Origin: Silanimonas sp044377035
Lineage (GTDB): Bacteria > Pseudomonadota > Gammaproteobacteria > Xanthomonadales > Xanthomonadaceae
Direction: 5' to 3'
DNA: 64,000 nt
NCBI RefSeq assembly: GCF_044377035.1
Contig: NZ_JBILJW010000010.1
Location: 1 to 64,000 of the forward strand
The first letter of the stretch is position 1, and every line of letters begins with the position of its first letter. Shown here piece by piece: positions 17,661-26,863 of the stretch. The notes under the pieces are model-generated. The model was given only the letters and a program-made list of their open reading frames with translations. It ran no database searches and had not been told where the DNA came from. A program made the translations under genes and the position numbers.

Positions 17661-18191
17661 ATGAAGCACGCGACGCGAGCGGCCGGCTTCACGCTGATCG
17701 AAGCGCTGGTGGTGATGGCGCTGATGGCGACGGCCTTCGCGCTGTTCGCCGGTGCGCTGGTCGGCGCGCTGCCGGGCCAGCAGCTGCGCGACGCCACGCA
17801 TCGCCTCGCCGCCGAGATGCGCGCCACCCGCGCGCGCGCCGTGGCCACCGGCATCGACCAGAGCTTCGTCATCGACACGCAGGCGCGCACCTGGCGCAGC
17901 GGTGCCAGCGATGAGTTCGTGGAGGCGTTCGCTCCGATACCGGGCACGAAGCCTGGCGCTTCCGGCGGCGGCGCGCGCCGCCAAGGCGAACTCGACGACG
18001 CCTTGGCCCTGGGCGCCACCGTCGCGCGCGAGGAGCAGCCGGGCCCGGGCATCGCCGCGATCCGTTTCTTCGCCGACGGCAGCAGCACCGGCGGCCGTGT
18101 CGTCGTCCGTCGCGGGGATGCCGCGTGGCGCGTGGATGTGAACTGGCTGACCGGCGCGGTGCGCGTCGAGCGCGGCGAGGGCGGGCGATGA
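17661..18191 (+). CDS. gspH: Minor pseudopilin GspH
   Basis: 176-residue minor pseudopilin. The leader is MKHATRAAG, cleaved before FTLIEALVVMAL with Glu at +5. The globular domain ends with RVDVNWLTGAVRVE, as in GspH/FimT proteins. It begins 38 nt after gspG, one of the few gaps in this operon, and overlaps gspI by ATGA. Confidence 0.9.
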   Translation: MKHATRAAGFTLIEALVVMALMATAFALFAGALVGALPGQQLRDATHRLAAEMRATRARAVATGIDQSFVIDTQARTWRSGASDEFVEAFAPIPGTKPGASGGGARRQGELDDALALGATVAREEQPGPGIAAIRFFADGSSTGGRVVVRRGDAAWRVDVNWLTGAVRVERGEGGR

Positions 18192-18676
18192 GCCCGCTTG
18201 CGCCACCTTCGGGTCGCGTGGCGGTCGCGCGCCAGCGCGGCTTCACGCTGCTCGAAGTGCTGCTGGCCTTCGCCCTGCTGGCGGGTGCCTCGGTGCTGCT
18301 GCTTTCGATCCTCTCGAACGGCCTGCGCGACGTTGCCGATGCCGAGCGCCACGGCGAAGCGGCCCTGCATGCACGCAGCCTGATGGACAACTTCGGGCGC
18401 ATGGAACGCCTGCGGCCGGGCGGCCGCAATGGCCAAATCGACGACGGCCGCTACCGCTGGGCCCTCGAAGTGCAGCGCGTGGAAGACCCCCTGCCGGCGC
18501 TCTTGCCGGCACCGGGCGAGGCGACGCTGGGGCCGGGCGCGGATGGCATCGTCGATGCCGGCGAGCCCGTGCTGTACCGCCTCGATCTCACGCTGCAGTG
18601 GGGCGAGGGTGGACCGAAGCAGACCTTCCGCACCTCGACGCTGCGCGCGCTCTACCCGCTGCCGGAGGACCTGTGA
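18188..18676 (+). CDS. gspI: Minor pseudopilin GspI
   Basis: 162-residue minor pseudopilin that nucleates the pseudopilus tip with GspJ and GspK. Prepilin peptidase site RQRG/FTLLEVLLAF after G18, with Glu at +5. The predicted mature globular domain ends QTFRTSTLRALYP. The ATG at 18188 overlaps the gspH stop (ATGA), and the next gene overlaps its stop in the same way. Confidence 0.92.
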   Translation: MSPLAPPSGRVAVARQRGFTLLEVLLAFALLAGASVLLLSILSNGLRDVADAERHGEAALHARSLMDNFGRMERLRPGGRNGQIDDGRYRWALEVQRVEDPLPALLPAPGEATLGPGADGIVDAGEPVLYRLDLTLQWGEGGPKQTFRTSTLRALYPLPEDL

Positions 18677-19341
18677 GGGCGCGCGGCTTCTCGTTGCTGG
18701 AAATGCTGGTGGCGGTGGCGCTGCTGGCCACCGGCCTCGCGCTCGCCTTCGGCATCGTGCAGGGCAGCGTGCGCGCGTCCACCTCGGCCGAGCGCGTGGC
18801 CGCGCACAGCGATCGCGTGCGCACCGTGCATGGCTTCGTGCGCCGGCAGGTCGCCGCCGCGCTGCCGCAGCCGATCGATCCTGCGGCCGGGTTCGAGGAG
18901 ATCCGCCTGCTTCGCCTGTCGTCCGATCGCATCGAGTTCATCGGCGAGATGCCGGGCTATCTCGGTCGCGGCGGTCCCTACCTGCAGGTGCTGCGCCTGC
19001 AGCGCGGCACGCGCGGGACGGCACTGCTGTTCGAGCATCGCCTGATGACGGCCGAAGGCCCGCTGAAGGCTGAGCGGCCAGCGGAGGTGCTGATCGACGG
19101 CCTCGCCGAGGCGCGCTTCAGTGCCCGGGCTTTCGGCCCGGACGGTCGACCCGAGGCTTGGGCTTCGGAGTGGACGCGCCTCGGCCAGTTGCCCAGCCAG
19201 GTGCGCTTCACCGCGCGCTTCGCCGAGCCGCGCTTGCGCTTTCCCGACCTCGTGGTGCCGCTGCGCTACAGCCTGTCGGGCGCGACCGGCGCGGTGCCCG
19301 AAGCCGCGCGTCGCGACACCGGCGGGGAGAGCCAGCAATGA
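18673..19341 (+). CDS. gspJ: Minor pseudopilin GspJ
   Basis: 222-residue minor pseudopilin with a very short leader, MRARG, cleaved before FSLLEMLVAVALLATGL with Glu at +5. The start is a GTG overlapping the gspI stop (GTGA) with GGAGG upstream, which explains why no ATG fits. The C-terminal half is a beta-rich globular domain with FPDLVVPLRYSL near its end. Confidence 0.92.
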   Translation: MRARGFSLLEMLVAVALLATGLALAFGIVQGSVRASTSAERVAAHSDRVRTVHGFVRRQVAAALPQPIDPAAGFEEIRLLRLSSDRIEFIGEMPGYLGRGGPYLQVLRLQRGTRGTALLFEHRLMTAEGPLKAERPAEVLIDGLAEARFSARAFGPDGRPEAWASEWTRLGQLPSQVRFTARFAEPRLRFPDLVVPLRYSLSGATGAVPEAARRDTGGESQQ

Positions 19342-20249
19342 GCCGGCGTCCCTTGGTCCGCGGCGCCGTGCGGCGCCAGCGCGGCGTCGCGCTGATCGTG
19401 GTGATGTGGCTGCTGGTGCTGCTGGCGGCGATCGTCGGATTGTTCGCGCTGAACTCGCATGCGGAGGCCGTGCAGGCCTCGGCCGTGCGCCAGCGCACCG
19501 AGCTCGACCACGCGGCGGAAGCCGGCATCGAGGCCGTCGCCGCGCGCCTGCTGGCGGTCGATGCGCGCCGACGCCCGGTGCCCGACGGCCGCGAGTCCAC
19601 CTTCGACTTCGGCAACGGCATCACGGTGACCGTGGCCGTCACCGACGAAAGCGGGAAGGTCGACCTCAATGTCGCCGACGTGCTGCTGTTGCAGCGCTTG
19701 TTCGAAGCCACCGGCGTGGCGAGCGAAGAGGCCACCCGGCTGGCTGGCGCCATCGTCGACTGGCGGGATGCCGATGGGCTGGTGAGCGCGGCGGGCGGCG
19801 GCGAGGAGCGCGACTACCGCAGTGCGGGCCTGCCCTACGGACCCGCCAATCGGCCCTTCGCCCAGGTGTCGGACGTCCAGCGCGTGCTGGGCATGCGCCA
19901 TGCGCTGTACCGGCGCGTGCGGCCCTACCTCACCGTGTACACCGGCCTCGCGCAGCCGAATCTCGCTTTCGCCGACCGCCCCGTGCTGGTCGCGCTGGGC
20001 TTGGCCCCGCCCGTGATCGAGCAGATCCTTGCGGCCCGTGCCCTGGTGCAGCCGGGCCTGCCGCCGCCGGCCTTGCCGGGCGGCATAGTTCTCGCTGCCG
20101 GCGGCACCGGCACGTATAGTGTTTCCAGCCGCGCCGCGCGTACTGACGGGCCCAGGGCCGAACTCGAAGCCACCGTCCGGGTCGGCGCCGGGGGCTTTCT
20201 CGGTCAGGTCTACACGCCGCTGGTCTGGCGCTACGGACAACAGGACTGA
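19338..20249 (+). CDS. gspK: Pseudopilus tip protein GspK
   Basis: 303-residue largest minor pseudopilin. The cleavage site is RQRG/VALIVVMWLL (after G16); the +5 residue is not Glu, as is normal for GspK. The domain contains VDLNVADVLLLQRLF and DWRDADGL, typical of the alpha-helical GspK insert. It is shorter than many relatives (E. coli about 327). Starts in an ATGA overlap with gspJ and ends overlapping gspL (TGATG). Confidence 0.93.
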   Translation: MSRRPLVRGAVRRQRGVALIVVMWLLVLLAAIVGLFALNSHAEAVQASAVRQRTELDHAAEAGIEAVAARLLAVDARRRPVPDGRESTFDFGNGITVTVAVTDESGKVDLNVADVLLLQRLFEATGVASEEATRLAGAIVDWRDADGLVSAAGGGEERDYRSAGLPYGPANRPFAQVSDVQRVLGMRHALYRRVRPYLTVYTGLAQPNLAFADRPVLVALGLAPPVIEQILAARALVQPGLPPPALPGGIVLAAGGTGTYSVSSRAARTDGPRAELEATVRVGAGGFLGQVYTPLVWRYGQQD

Positions 20250-21382
20250 TGGCCACACCCCCCGCTGCCAATCTCCCGTGGGACACCCTGCGTCTGCGCT
20301 GGGCCGCAAGCCCCGTTCCCGCCGTCCTGTCGCGCTGGTGGGACGACCTGCTCGACCTGCTCCCGCCCTCGCTGGCCCGGGTGTGGTTCCCGCCGGTCCG
20401 CCGTTTGTGGTTGCGCTGGGAAGGCGATGCCCTCCACCCCATGGAAGAGGCCGGCCGCGAGCGCGTGGCGCTGCCTCCGGTGCCGCTGGCCGATGGCGAG
20501 GGCGCGTCCCTTCTGGCCGCCAGCCTCGATCGTCGCGGCGTGGATGGCGAACTCTGGCTGTCGTTGCCCGCCTCGCAGGCGCTGGTGCGCACGCTGTCGC
20601 TGCCGCTGGCCGCGGAGGCGCAGCTCGAAGGCGTGCTTCGCCACGAGATCGATCGCCAGACGCCCTTCAGCGCCGACCAGGTGGTGCACGCCGTGCAGGT
20701 GGTGTCGCGCCATCCTGCCGAAGGGCAGCTGCGCGCCGAGCTGGTGGTCGTGCCGAAGGCCACGCTGGAGGCCGCGCTGGTGGCCCTCGGCCCGCTGGCC
20801 GCGCGCCTCTCCGGGGTGGATATCGATGACGCGGCACACCGCGCCGGACGCCGTCGCAATATTCTTCCGCTAGCGCAGCGCGTGCAGCGCACCGACCGCG
20901 ATGCGCGGGTACGCATCGCGGTGATCGCGGTCGCGGCCCTCGCCTTGCTGGCCACCGGGTTCATCACGCTGGGCAACCGCGAGCGCGCGCTGGCGGCGCT
21001 TGAAGCGCAGCGCGACGCCGCGTTCAACACCGCGCGCGAGGCCCGCGCCCTGCGCCTGCAACTGGACGGGGCGGCGAGCGCCGCGAACTTCCTCGCCGAG
21101 CAGCGGCAGAAGCGCCCCACGATGCTGGAGGTGCTCGACGACCTGACGCGCCGCCTGCCCGACGATGTCTACCTGCAGCGCTTCTCCGTGGAGCAGGACC
21201 GCGTGACGATCAGCGGGGCGGCGCGCTCCGCCGGCAGCATCGTCGCCACGCTGCAGGGCTCGCCCTACCTGAAGGGCCCGGCGCTGGCCGGCGCCGTGCA
21301 GCAGGACCGCAGCACCGGCCGCGACGGGTTCACCGTCGTTGCCGAACTCGTGCCGGGAGGCCGCGATGCGCCGCAGCCTTGA
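20249..21382 (+). CDS. gspL: GspL-type secretion protein with PilN-like domain
   Basis: 377-residue bitopic inner-membrane protein that recruits GspE to the platform. The actin-like cytoplasmic part (to about residue 215) contains SLPASQALVRTLSLPL and EGVLRHEIDRQTPF, also found in PilM/GspL proteins. One membrane helix lies at about 222-243. A periplasmic PilN-like part follows with RPTMLEVLDDLTRRLPDDVYL, as in xanthomonad XpsL. It overlaps gspM by 17 bp. Confidence 0.88.
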   Translation: MATPPAANLPWDTLRLRWAASPVPAVLSRWWDDLLDLLPPSLARVWFPPVRRLWLRWEGDALHPMEEAGRERVALPPVPLADGEGASLLAASLDRRGVDGELWLSLPASQALVRTLSLPLAAEAQLEGVLRHEIDRQTPFSADQVVHAVQVVSRHPAEGQLRAELVVVPKATLEAALVALGPLAARLSGVDIDDAAHRAGRRRNILPLAQRVQRTDRDARVRIAVIAVAALALLATGFITLGNRERALAALEAQRDAAFNTAREARALRLQLDGAASAANFLAEQRQKRPTMLEVLDDLTRRLPDDVYLQRFSVEQDRVTISGAARSAGSIVATLQGSPYLKGPALAGAVQQDRSTGRDGFTVVAELVPGGRDAPQP

Positions 21383-21977
21383 GCGCTTCCGCCCGCTGCT
21401 CTGGCTCGGCATCGGGATGGTGCTGGGCTACGGCCTGCTCGTGCACTGGTGGTGGACGGCGCCGATGCTGGCGCTGGGCGACCAGATCGCCGAGGTGCGC
21501 GACGAGGAACTCGGCCTGCGCATGGAAGGCGAGCAAATCCCGCAACTGCAGGCGCGCCTGGCCGAGGTGCGCGCGGCGGAAGCAGCGAACCCCGGCTTCC
21601 TCGCCGAGCCGAACAAGGACCTCGCCACCGCGGCGCTGGTGCAGCGGCTGGAATCCGAAGTGCGCCGCGTGGCGCCGAACCCGCTGGCTTGCGAGATCAC
21701 GTCCCGCACGCCGCTCGAAGCGCAGAGCAGCGACCCCTACCCGCGCGTGACGATGCAGGTGCGCCTGCGCTGCGACGCGGCGATGCTCGGCGCGTTGCTG
21801 CACGGGCTGGAAAGCGGCAGCCCGCAGCTGTTCATCGACAATCTCGCCTTCAACAGCATGGCCGCGTACTTCGGCGCGGGGCAGGGTGCCACCGACAGCC
21901 GCGTGGACGCGGTGTTCGACCTTTACGGCTACCTGCGCCCGACCGCGCCGGTGCAGGAGGGCGACCCGAATGCTTGA
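21366..21977 (+). CDS. gspM: Type II secretion protein GspM
   Basis: 203-residue bitopic protein and partner of GspL. It has a short cytoplasmic tail, a membrane helix at about residues 12-30 and a coiled periplasmic region (about 38-75), then a ferredoxin-like domain containing SGSPQLFIDNLAF. The ATG at 21366 has GGGAGG about 5 nt upstream and starts inside gspL (17-bp overlap). Sequence alone would not separate GspM from PilO-type proteins; position between gspL and gspN decides it. Confidence 0.85.
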   Translation: MRRSLERFRPLLWLGIGMVLGYGLLVHWWWTAPMLALGDQIAEVRDEELGLRMEGEQIPQLQARLAEVRAAEAANPGFLAEPNKDLATAALVQRLESEVRRVAPNPLACEITSRTPLEAQSSDPYPRVTMQVRLRCDAAMLGALLHGLESGSPQLFIDNLAFNSMAAYFGAGQGATDSRVDAVFDLYGYLRPTAPVQEGDPNA

Positions 21978-22719
21978 GGCCCTGCGTCCCGCCACGTGGT
22001 TGTCCGGCGCCGTGGCCGCCTGGTGCGTCGGCCTGCTGCTGCTTGCTTTCGCCGGGCTCGGCGGGCGCGTCGGTCCGCACCCCGGCGACCCGGCGCTCGG
22101 CCCGCCCATCCCCGAGCTGCGCTTCAGCGAGAACGCGCCGCGCCTCGGCGCCGCCACCGACTACCTCGCGGTGGGCGATCGGCCGCTGTTCAATCCGGAC
22201 CGCCGCCCGGCGCCGGTGGCCATCGCCAACACCGAGCAGCAGGCGCCGTTCAATGGCGTGCTCACGTCGGTGCTGATCACCGACACGCTGCGCATGGCGA
22301 TCTTCAGCGAGGAGAACGGCCAGGTGAGCAAGCGGGTGCGCCTCGGCGACACCGTGCCGGCCACGAGCTGGCGGCTGGCGTCGCTGGAACCGCGCCGCGC
22401 TGTGCTCGAGGGCCCCGAAGGCCAGCGCGTGCTCGACCTGCGCGTCTTCGACGGGCAGGGCGGCGCCGCGCCGACGCCGGTCGCCGCCATCGTCGAGGAC
22501 AAGCCGGACACTCCCGGCGCCCCGGCGGCCGCGGGCCAGCCCGGCTCGTCGAATCCGCCCAGCCTCGTGCAGCAGGCCTCGCAGGCCAGGGCCGAATCGC
22601 AGCGCAGCGCCGCCGACCAGGCGCAGATCGACGCCATCCGCGCCCGCATCGAAGCGCGCCGCGCCCAATTGGCCGAACAGAAGGCCAAGAACAACAACGC
22701 CCCGGTTGCCGAGCAATGA
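21970..22719 (+). CDS. gspN: GspN/GspC-type secretion protein
   Basis: 249-residue bitopic protein: a membrane helix at about 10-30, then a homology-region-like domain with DRPLFNPDRRPAPV near residue 70 (typical of GspC/GspN and XpsN), followed by a Pro/Ala linker and a charged C-terminal helix rich in Arg, Gln and Lys. It has no PDZ domain. In xanthomonads XpsN interacts with the secretin XpsD and the L/M pair, matching its place before gspD. No separate gspC is present in the operon. It overlaps gspM by 8 bp and gspD by ATGA. Confidence 0.8.
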   Translation: MLEALRPATWLSGAVAAWCVGLLLLAFAGLGGRVGPHPGDPALGPPIPELRFSENAPRLGAATDYLAVGDRPLFNPDRRPAPVAIANTEQQAPFNGVLTSVLITDTLRMAIFSEENGQVSKRVRLGDTVPATSWRLASLEPRRAVLEGPEGQRVLDLRVFDGQGGAAPTPVAAIVEDKPDTPGAPAAAGQPGSSNPPSLVQQASQARAESQRSAADQAQIDAIRARIEARRAQLAEQKAKNNNAPVAEQ

Positions 22720-24887
22720 ACGATATGACCTCCCCGCGCCTCCTGCTCGCCGCCGCCGTGATGACGGCCCTGGCCGGCTGCGCCACCACGCCGGTGCCCG
22801 ACATCGCCCGCAACCCCGACCTGGCGACCATGCCGACCATCGCGCGGAATGCCGACGGTGAAGCCATCGGCGGCCCGTCCTCCGCGGGAGAGCCCGACAT
22901 GACGCCGGGCAGCGGCATCGTCATCAACGAGTCGCTCGCCGCGCAGGCGCCACCGCAGCTGCCGGAGGGCGGCGAGGCCACCTTCAATTTCGAAGGCGAA
23001 TCGCTGCACGCCGTGGTGAAGGCGGTGCTGGGCGACCTGCTGCAGCAGAACTACGTGATCGCGCCGACGGTGCAGGGTACGGTGACGCTGGCCACGCCGC
23101 GCCCGGTGAGCCCGGCGCAGGCCCTCTCGCTGCTCGAAATGGTGCTGGGCTGGAACAACGCCCGCCTCGTGTGGAGCAACGGCCGCTACGCCATCCTGCC
23201 GGCCGACCAGGCCGTGGCCGGCAACCTCTCGCCGCGCACCGGCAGCGCCGCGAACGCGCGCGGCTTCGAGCTGCGCGCCGTGCCGCTGCAGTACGTCTCG
23301 GCCACCGAGATGGAGAAGCTGCTGAAGCCCTACGTGCGCCAGGGCGCCGTGGTGCAGGCCGACGCCGCGCGCAACCTGATCGTGCTCTCCGGCAGCCGCA
23401 GCGAGCTCGAGAACTACCTGCGCACCGTGCGCATCTTCGACGTCGATTGGCTGAAGGGCATGTCGGTCGGCGTGTTCCCGATCCAGAGCGCCGAGCCCGA
23501 GAAGATCGTCACTGCGCTGGAGCGCGTGTTCGGTGCGGAAAGCGGCACGCCGCTGGCCGGCATGTTCCGATTCCTGCCCGTGGAGGGCAGCAACTCGATC
23601 ATCGTCATCACGCCGCAGCGCCAGTACCTCTCGAGCGCGCGCGAGTGGATCGAGAAGCTCGACATGGCCGGCGAGGGCGCGCGGCTGTTCGTCTACGAAG
23701 TGAAGTACATGAAGGCGGGCGACCTCGCCTCGCAGCTGGGCACGGTGTTCGATGCCAGCGTGAGCAGCAGCGGCGGTTCGGGTTCGGCGTCGATTTCGCC
23801 GGGCCTGACGCCGGTGGAGCTGGGGGCCGTTTCGCGCGAGGCCGGGCAAATCTCGCAGCCGCAGCCCGCGGGTGGCGGTGGGGCCGGCCTCAGCACCGGC
23901 AGCGGCGAGTCGGGCATCGGCATCAGCGCCATCGAAGAGAGCAACGCGCTGATGGTGCGCGCCAGCCCGGCGCAGTGGGAGTCGATCCGCCGCGCCATCG
24001 AGCGGCTTGATGTGATGCCGTCGCAGGTGCACATCGAGGCGCAGGTGCTGGAGGTGACGCTGCAGGGCAACCTCAGCTACGGCGTGAACTGGTACTTCGA
24101 GAATGCGATTCCTGCCAGCCTCGCGGGTGGGCTGCGGCCCGGCCGCAGCAGCCTCGGCTTCGTGGGAGGTTCCGTGGCGCAGGATGCGGAGGGCATCGCG
24201 TCGCTCGGCGCTACCTTCACGTCCAGCGATGCGGTGGCCGTAGTGAACCTGCTGGAGCGCGAATCCGACGTGCGCGTGCTGTCGACGCCCTCGCTGTTCG
24301 TGCGCAACAACGCCGAGGCCGCGCTCAACGTTGGCCAGAACCTCGCGGTCACCAGCACCAGCTTCAACCCGGGCACGGGCACCACGCCGGGCAACACCAT
24401 CAGCAGCGTGCAGTACCTGCAAACCGGCACCAGCCTGAAGGTGAAGCCGCGCATCGGCGGCGATGGCATGGTCTTCCTCGAGATCGAGCAGGAGATCAGT
24501 TCGCCGACGGAGCGACCGGCCGGCGGTGGCAATCCCGACGTCAACACCAGCACGGTGACTACCGAGGCCCTGGTGCGCGATGGCGAGACGGTGATGCTGG
24601 CCGGCCTGATCCGGCAGTCGGACACCGAGGGCAGCTCGGGCGTTCCGGGCCTCGCCAAGCTGCCGGTTGTCGGCGGCCTGTTCGGCACGCAGGGGCGCTC
24701 GCAGTTGCGCAGCGAAGTGGTGTTGCTGATCACGCCGCGCGTGGTGCGCACGCCGCAGCAGACGCGCACGCTCACCGACGACTACCTCGAGCGCTTCCAG
24801 GGCATGGAGCCGCTGCGCGCGCCGGGCGCGGCCCCCGCCACGCCGGTGGCGAACCCCCCGGCTGCCGAACCGCCGCCGGGCGGCTGA
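22716..24887 (+). CDS. gspD: Type II secretion outer-membrane secretin GspD (lipoprotein)
   Basis: 723-residue secretin forming the outer-membrane channel. The signal peptide ends in LAGC with Cys22, so the protein is probably lipidated, as known for XpsD. N0 domain at about 85-160, then N1-N3 repeats (for example VGVFPIQSAEPEKIVTAL) with a Gly/Ser-rich loop near 350-400, and the C-terminal secretin domain with VRVLSTPSLFVRNN and VPGLAKLPVVGGLFG. A Pro/Ala-rich tail follows. It lies last in the gsp operon, unlike the E. coli order, and only 6 nt before the ABC permease gene. Confidence 0.95.
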   Translation: MNDMTSPRLLLAAAVMTALAGCATTPVPDIARNPDLATMPTIARNADGEAIGGPSSAGEPDMTPGSGIVINESLAAQAPPQLPEGGEATFNFEGESLHAVVKAVLGDLLQQNYVIAPTVQGTVTLATPRPVSPAQALSLLEMVLGWNNARLVWSNGRYAILPADQAVAGNLSPRTGSAANARGFELRAVPLQYVSATEMEKLLKPYVRQGAVVQADAARNLIVLSGSRSELENYLRTVRIFDVDWLKGMSVGVFPIQSAEPEKIVTALERVFGAESGTPLAGMFRFLPVEGSNSIIVITPQRQYLSSAREWIEKLDMAGEGARLFVYEVKYMKAGDLASQLGTVFDASVSSSGGSGSASISPGLTPVELGAVSREAGQISQPQPAGGGGAGLSTGSGESGIGISAIEESNALMVRASPAQWESIRRAIERLDVMPSQVHIEAQVLEVTLQGNLSYGVNWYFENAIPASLAGGLRPGRSSLGFVGGSVAQDAEGIASLGATFTSSDAVAVVNLLERESDVRVLSTPSLFVRNNAEAALNVGQNLAVTSTSFNPGTGTTPGNTISSVQYLQTGTSLKVKPRIGGDGMVFLEIEQEISSPTERPAGGGNPDVNTSTVTTEALVRDGETVMLAGLIRQSDTEGSSGVPGLAKLPVVGGLFGTQGRSQLRSEVVLLITPRVVRTPQQTRTLTDDYLERFQGMEPLRAPGAAPATPVANPPAAEPPPGG

Positions 24888-24893
24888 TCCGCG

Positions 24894-25667
24894 ATGCGGC
24901 TCGCCTCGGGCCCGGTGCTGCGCGAACTGCTCGCCCGCGAGTGGCGCGAGCGCTACCAGGGCAGTGTCCTCGGCGTCGCGTGGCTCGGCCTGCTGCCCTT
25001 GGCGCAGCTGGCCGTGCTGGCCTTCGTGTTCGGCACCCTGCTGCCTGCCCGCGCCTCGTCGGGCGCGTTGCCGTACCCGATGTTCCTCGCCCTCGGCCTG
25101 TTCCCGTGGCTGCTCTTCGCGAACGCGGTGAATCGCGGCGTCACCGCCTACCTCGACAACGCGGGGCTCATCGCCCGCGTGCCGCTGCCCCCATCGTTGT
25201 ACGTGCATGCGCGCGTGCTCGGCAGCGTGATCGTCGATGGCGCCGGCCTGTTGCTGGTGCTCGGCGTGCTGGTGGCCTTCGGCCTGCGCTTCGATGCGGT
25301 CGGCGCGCTGGCCGCGCTCGGCGGCGTGGCCGTGCTGGCGGTGATCGCGCTCGCGCTGGCGCGCATCGCCGCGCTGCTGCAGGTGTTCGTCCGCGACCTC
25401 GCGGCGCTGGTCGGGCAGCTCACCGGCCTCGGGTTCTTCCTCGCGCCGGTGCTCTACGAGCGCTCGCAGCTGCCGGCCGCGACCGCCGAGGCGCTCGGCT
25501 GGAACCCGCTGGTCGCGCCGCTCGAAGCGATCCGCCACGGGCTCTCCGGCGAAGGCGTGCTGCCTTGGGCGGCCTTGGGTGTGTCGGCGTGCGTGGCCGT
25601 CGTGCTGCTCGGGCTCTCGCTCGGCTTGCAGCGACGCGCTGGCCGCCATATCGAGGATTTCCTGTGA
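24894..25667 (+). CDS. wzm: ABC-2 type polysaccharide export permease (Wzm-like)
   Basis: 257-residue inner-membrane permease with about six hydrophobic segments. ERYQGSVLGVAWLGLLPL near residue 20 is the family signature of Wzm/KpsM/TagG exporters of O-antigen, capsule or teichoic acid. ERSQLPA and WNPLVAPLEAIRHGL near residues 190-220 fit the same family. It starts 6 nt after gspD, so it is probably co-transcribed with the secretion operon. The GTG start of the ATPase gene overlaps its stop. Confidence 0.9.
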   Translation: MRLASGPVLRELLAREWRERYQGSVLGVAWLGLLPLAQLAVLAFVFGTLLPARASSGALPYPMFLALGLFPWLLFANAVNRGVTAYLDNAGLIARVPLPPSLYVHARVLGSVIVDGAGLLLVLGVLVAFGLRFDAVGALAALGGVAVLAVIALALARIAALLQVFVRDLAALVGQLTGLGFFLAPVLYERSQLPAATAEALGWNPLVAPLEAIRHGLSGEGVLPWAALGVSACVAVVLLGLSLGLQRRAGRHIEDFL

Positions 25668-26863
25668 GCGCCTCGGCATCGACGCCGCCGGTGACGCGCG
25701 ATGCACCATTGGTGCGCGTGGAAGGCCTGTCGAAGCGCTATCCCGTCGTCGGCGCCAGCGGTGATCGTCTCAGTGCACTCGGGCGCCTGCTGCTCGGTCG
25801 TGCGCCTTTGCGCGAGGTCGAGGTGCTGTCGGGGATCGACCTCGCGATCCATCGTGGCGAGTCGCTCGGCATCGTCGGCGAGAACGGCGCGGGCAAATCG
25901 ACCTTGCTGAAGTTGATCACCGGCACGCTGACGCCGAGTACCGGCCGGGTCGTCAGTGAAGCCCGCATCGGTGCGTTGCTGGAGCTGGGCGCCGGCTTCC
26001 ATCCCGAGTACAGCGGCCGCGACAACGTGCGCATGGCCGCGGCCATCCATGGTCTGGCGGGCGATGCGCTGGCGGCCAAGCTGCCCGAGATCGAAGCCTT
26101 CGCCGAGATCGGACGCTATTTCGACGAGCCGGTGAAGCACTACAGCAGCGGCATGGTGGTACGGCTCGGCTTCGCGGTGATCGCGGCGACGCGGCCCGAC
26201 CTGCTGATCACCGACGAGGTGCTGGCCGTCGGCGACGAGCGCTTCCAGAAGAAGTGCATCCGCTGGATCGACCAGTACCTCGCCGAGGGCGGCACCCTGC
26301 TGCTCGTCTCGCACAGCACCTACCACGTGCAGAAGCTTTGCCGGCACGCGATCTGGCTGAAGGACGGCCGCATCGAGGCCCAAGGCGACGCCTTCGATGT
26401 GACGCAGCGCTACCAGGCGTGGCTGGAGCAGCGCGAGGCCGTGGATCGCGCGGCCACCGCGGCCGGCGGCGATTTCCGTATCGACGCCATGGAGGTCGCG
26501 ATGCACGGCATGGAATCAACCCAAGGCGGCACGATCCGCATCGCGCTGCGCGCCAGCAGCCGGCACGGCGAACGTCCGCACCTGCTGGTCGGGCTGTCGC
26601 GCATCGACGGCACGGCGATCTTCGGCACCGGCACCGAGATCGACGGCGTGGCGGCCTGGCCGATCGGCGCGGAAGGGCAGGTGGGCGCACAGCTGGTGCT
26701 CGAGGACGTGCGCCTGCAGCCCGGCGACTACCGCCTCCGCGCGCACGCGATGGACCCCGAGGCCCTGCGCGTGTTCGACACGGTGGAGCGCACCTTCAGC
26801 GTGGGCGGCGCGAGCCGCGAGTTCGGCCTGCTGCGCCTGCCACACCGCTGGGAGGCGCCATGA
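25664..26863 (+). CDS. wzt: Polysaccharide export ATPase with C-terminal glycan-binding domain (Wzt-like)
   Basis: 399-residue ATPase partner of the Wzm-like permease. Nucleotide-binding domain about 15-255: Walker A GENGAGKS at 72-79, ELGAGFHPEYSGRDN (typical of the Wzt/TagH subgroup), signature YSSGM, Walker B LLITDEVLAVGD and H-loop VSHS. The C-terminal part (about 275-399) is beta-rich and corresponds to the Wzt C-terminal domain that reads the terminal modification of the glycan before export. GTG start overlapping the permease stop (GTGA). Confidence 0.92.
   Translation: MSASASTPPVTRDAPLVRVEGLSKRYPVVGASGDRLSALGRLLLGRAPLREVEVLSGIDLAIHRGESLGIVGENGAGKSTLLKLITGTLTPSTGRVVSEARIGALLELGAGFHPEYSGRDNVRMAAAIHGLAGDALAAKLPEIEAFAEIGRYFDEPVKHYSSGMVVRLGFAVIAATRPDLLITDEVLAVGDERFQKKCIRWIDQYLAEGGTLLLVSHSTYHVQKLCRHAIWLKDGRIEAQGDAFDVTQRYQAWLEQREAVDRAATAAGGDFRIDAMEVAMHGMESTQGGTIRIALRASSRHGERPHLLVGLSRIDGTAIFGTGTEIDGVAAWPIGAEGQVGAQLVLEDVRLQPGDYRLRAHAMDPEALRVFDTVERTFSVGGASREFGLLRLPHRWEAP

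Noticed and set aside
19338..20249. GspK as a defective pseudopilin because it lacks Glu at +5
   Set aside because: Absence of this Glu is normal for GspK, which sits at the pseudopilus tip.
22161..25709. 1182-residue minus-strand frame across gspN-gspD-wzm
   Set aside because: Composition is the antisense of three well-recognised genes and it crosses their boundaries; no signal, fold motif or ribosome site.
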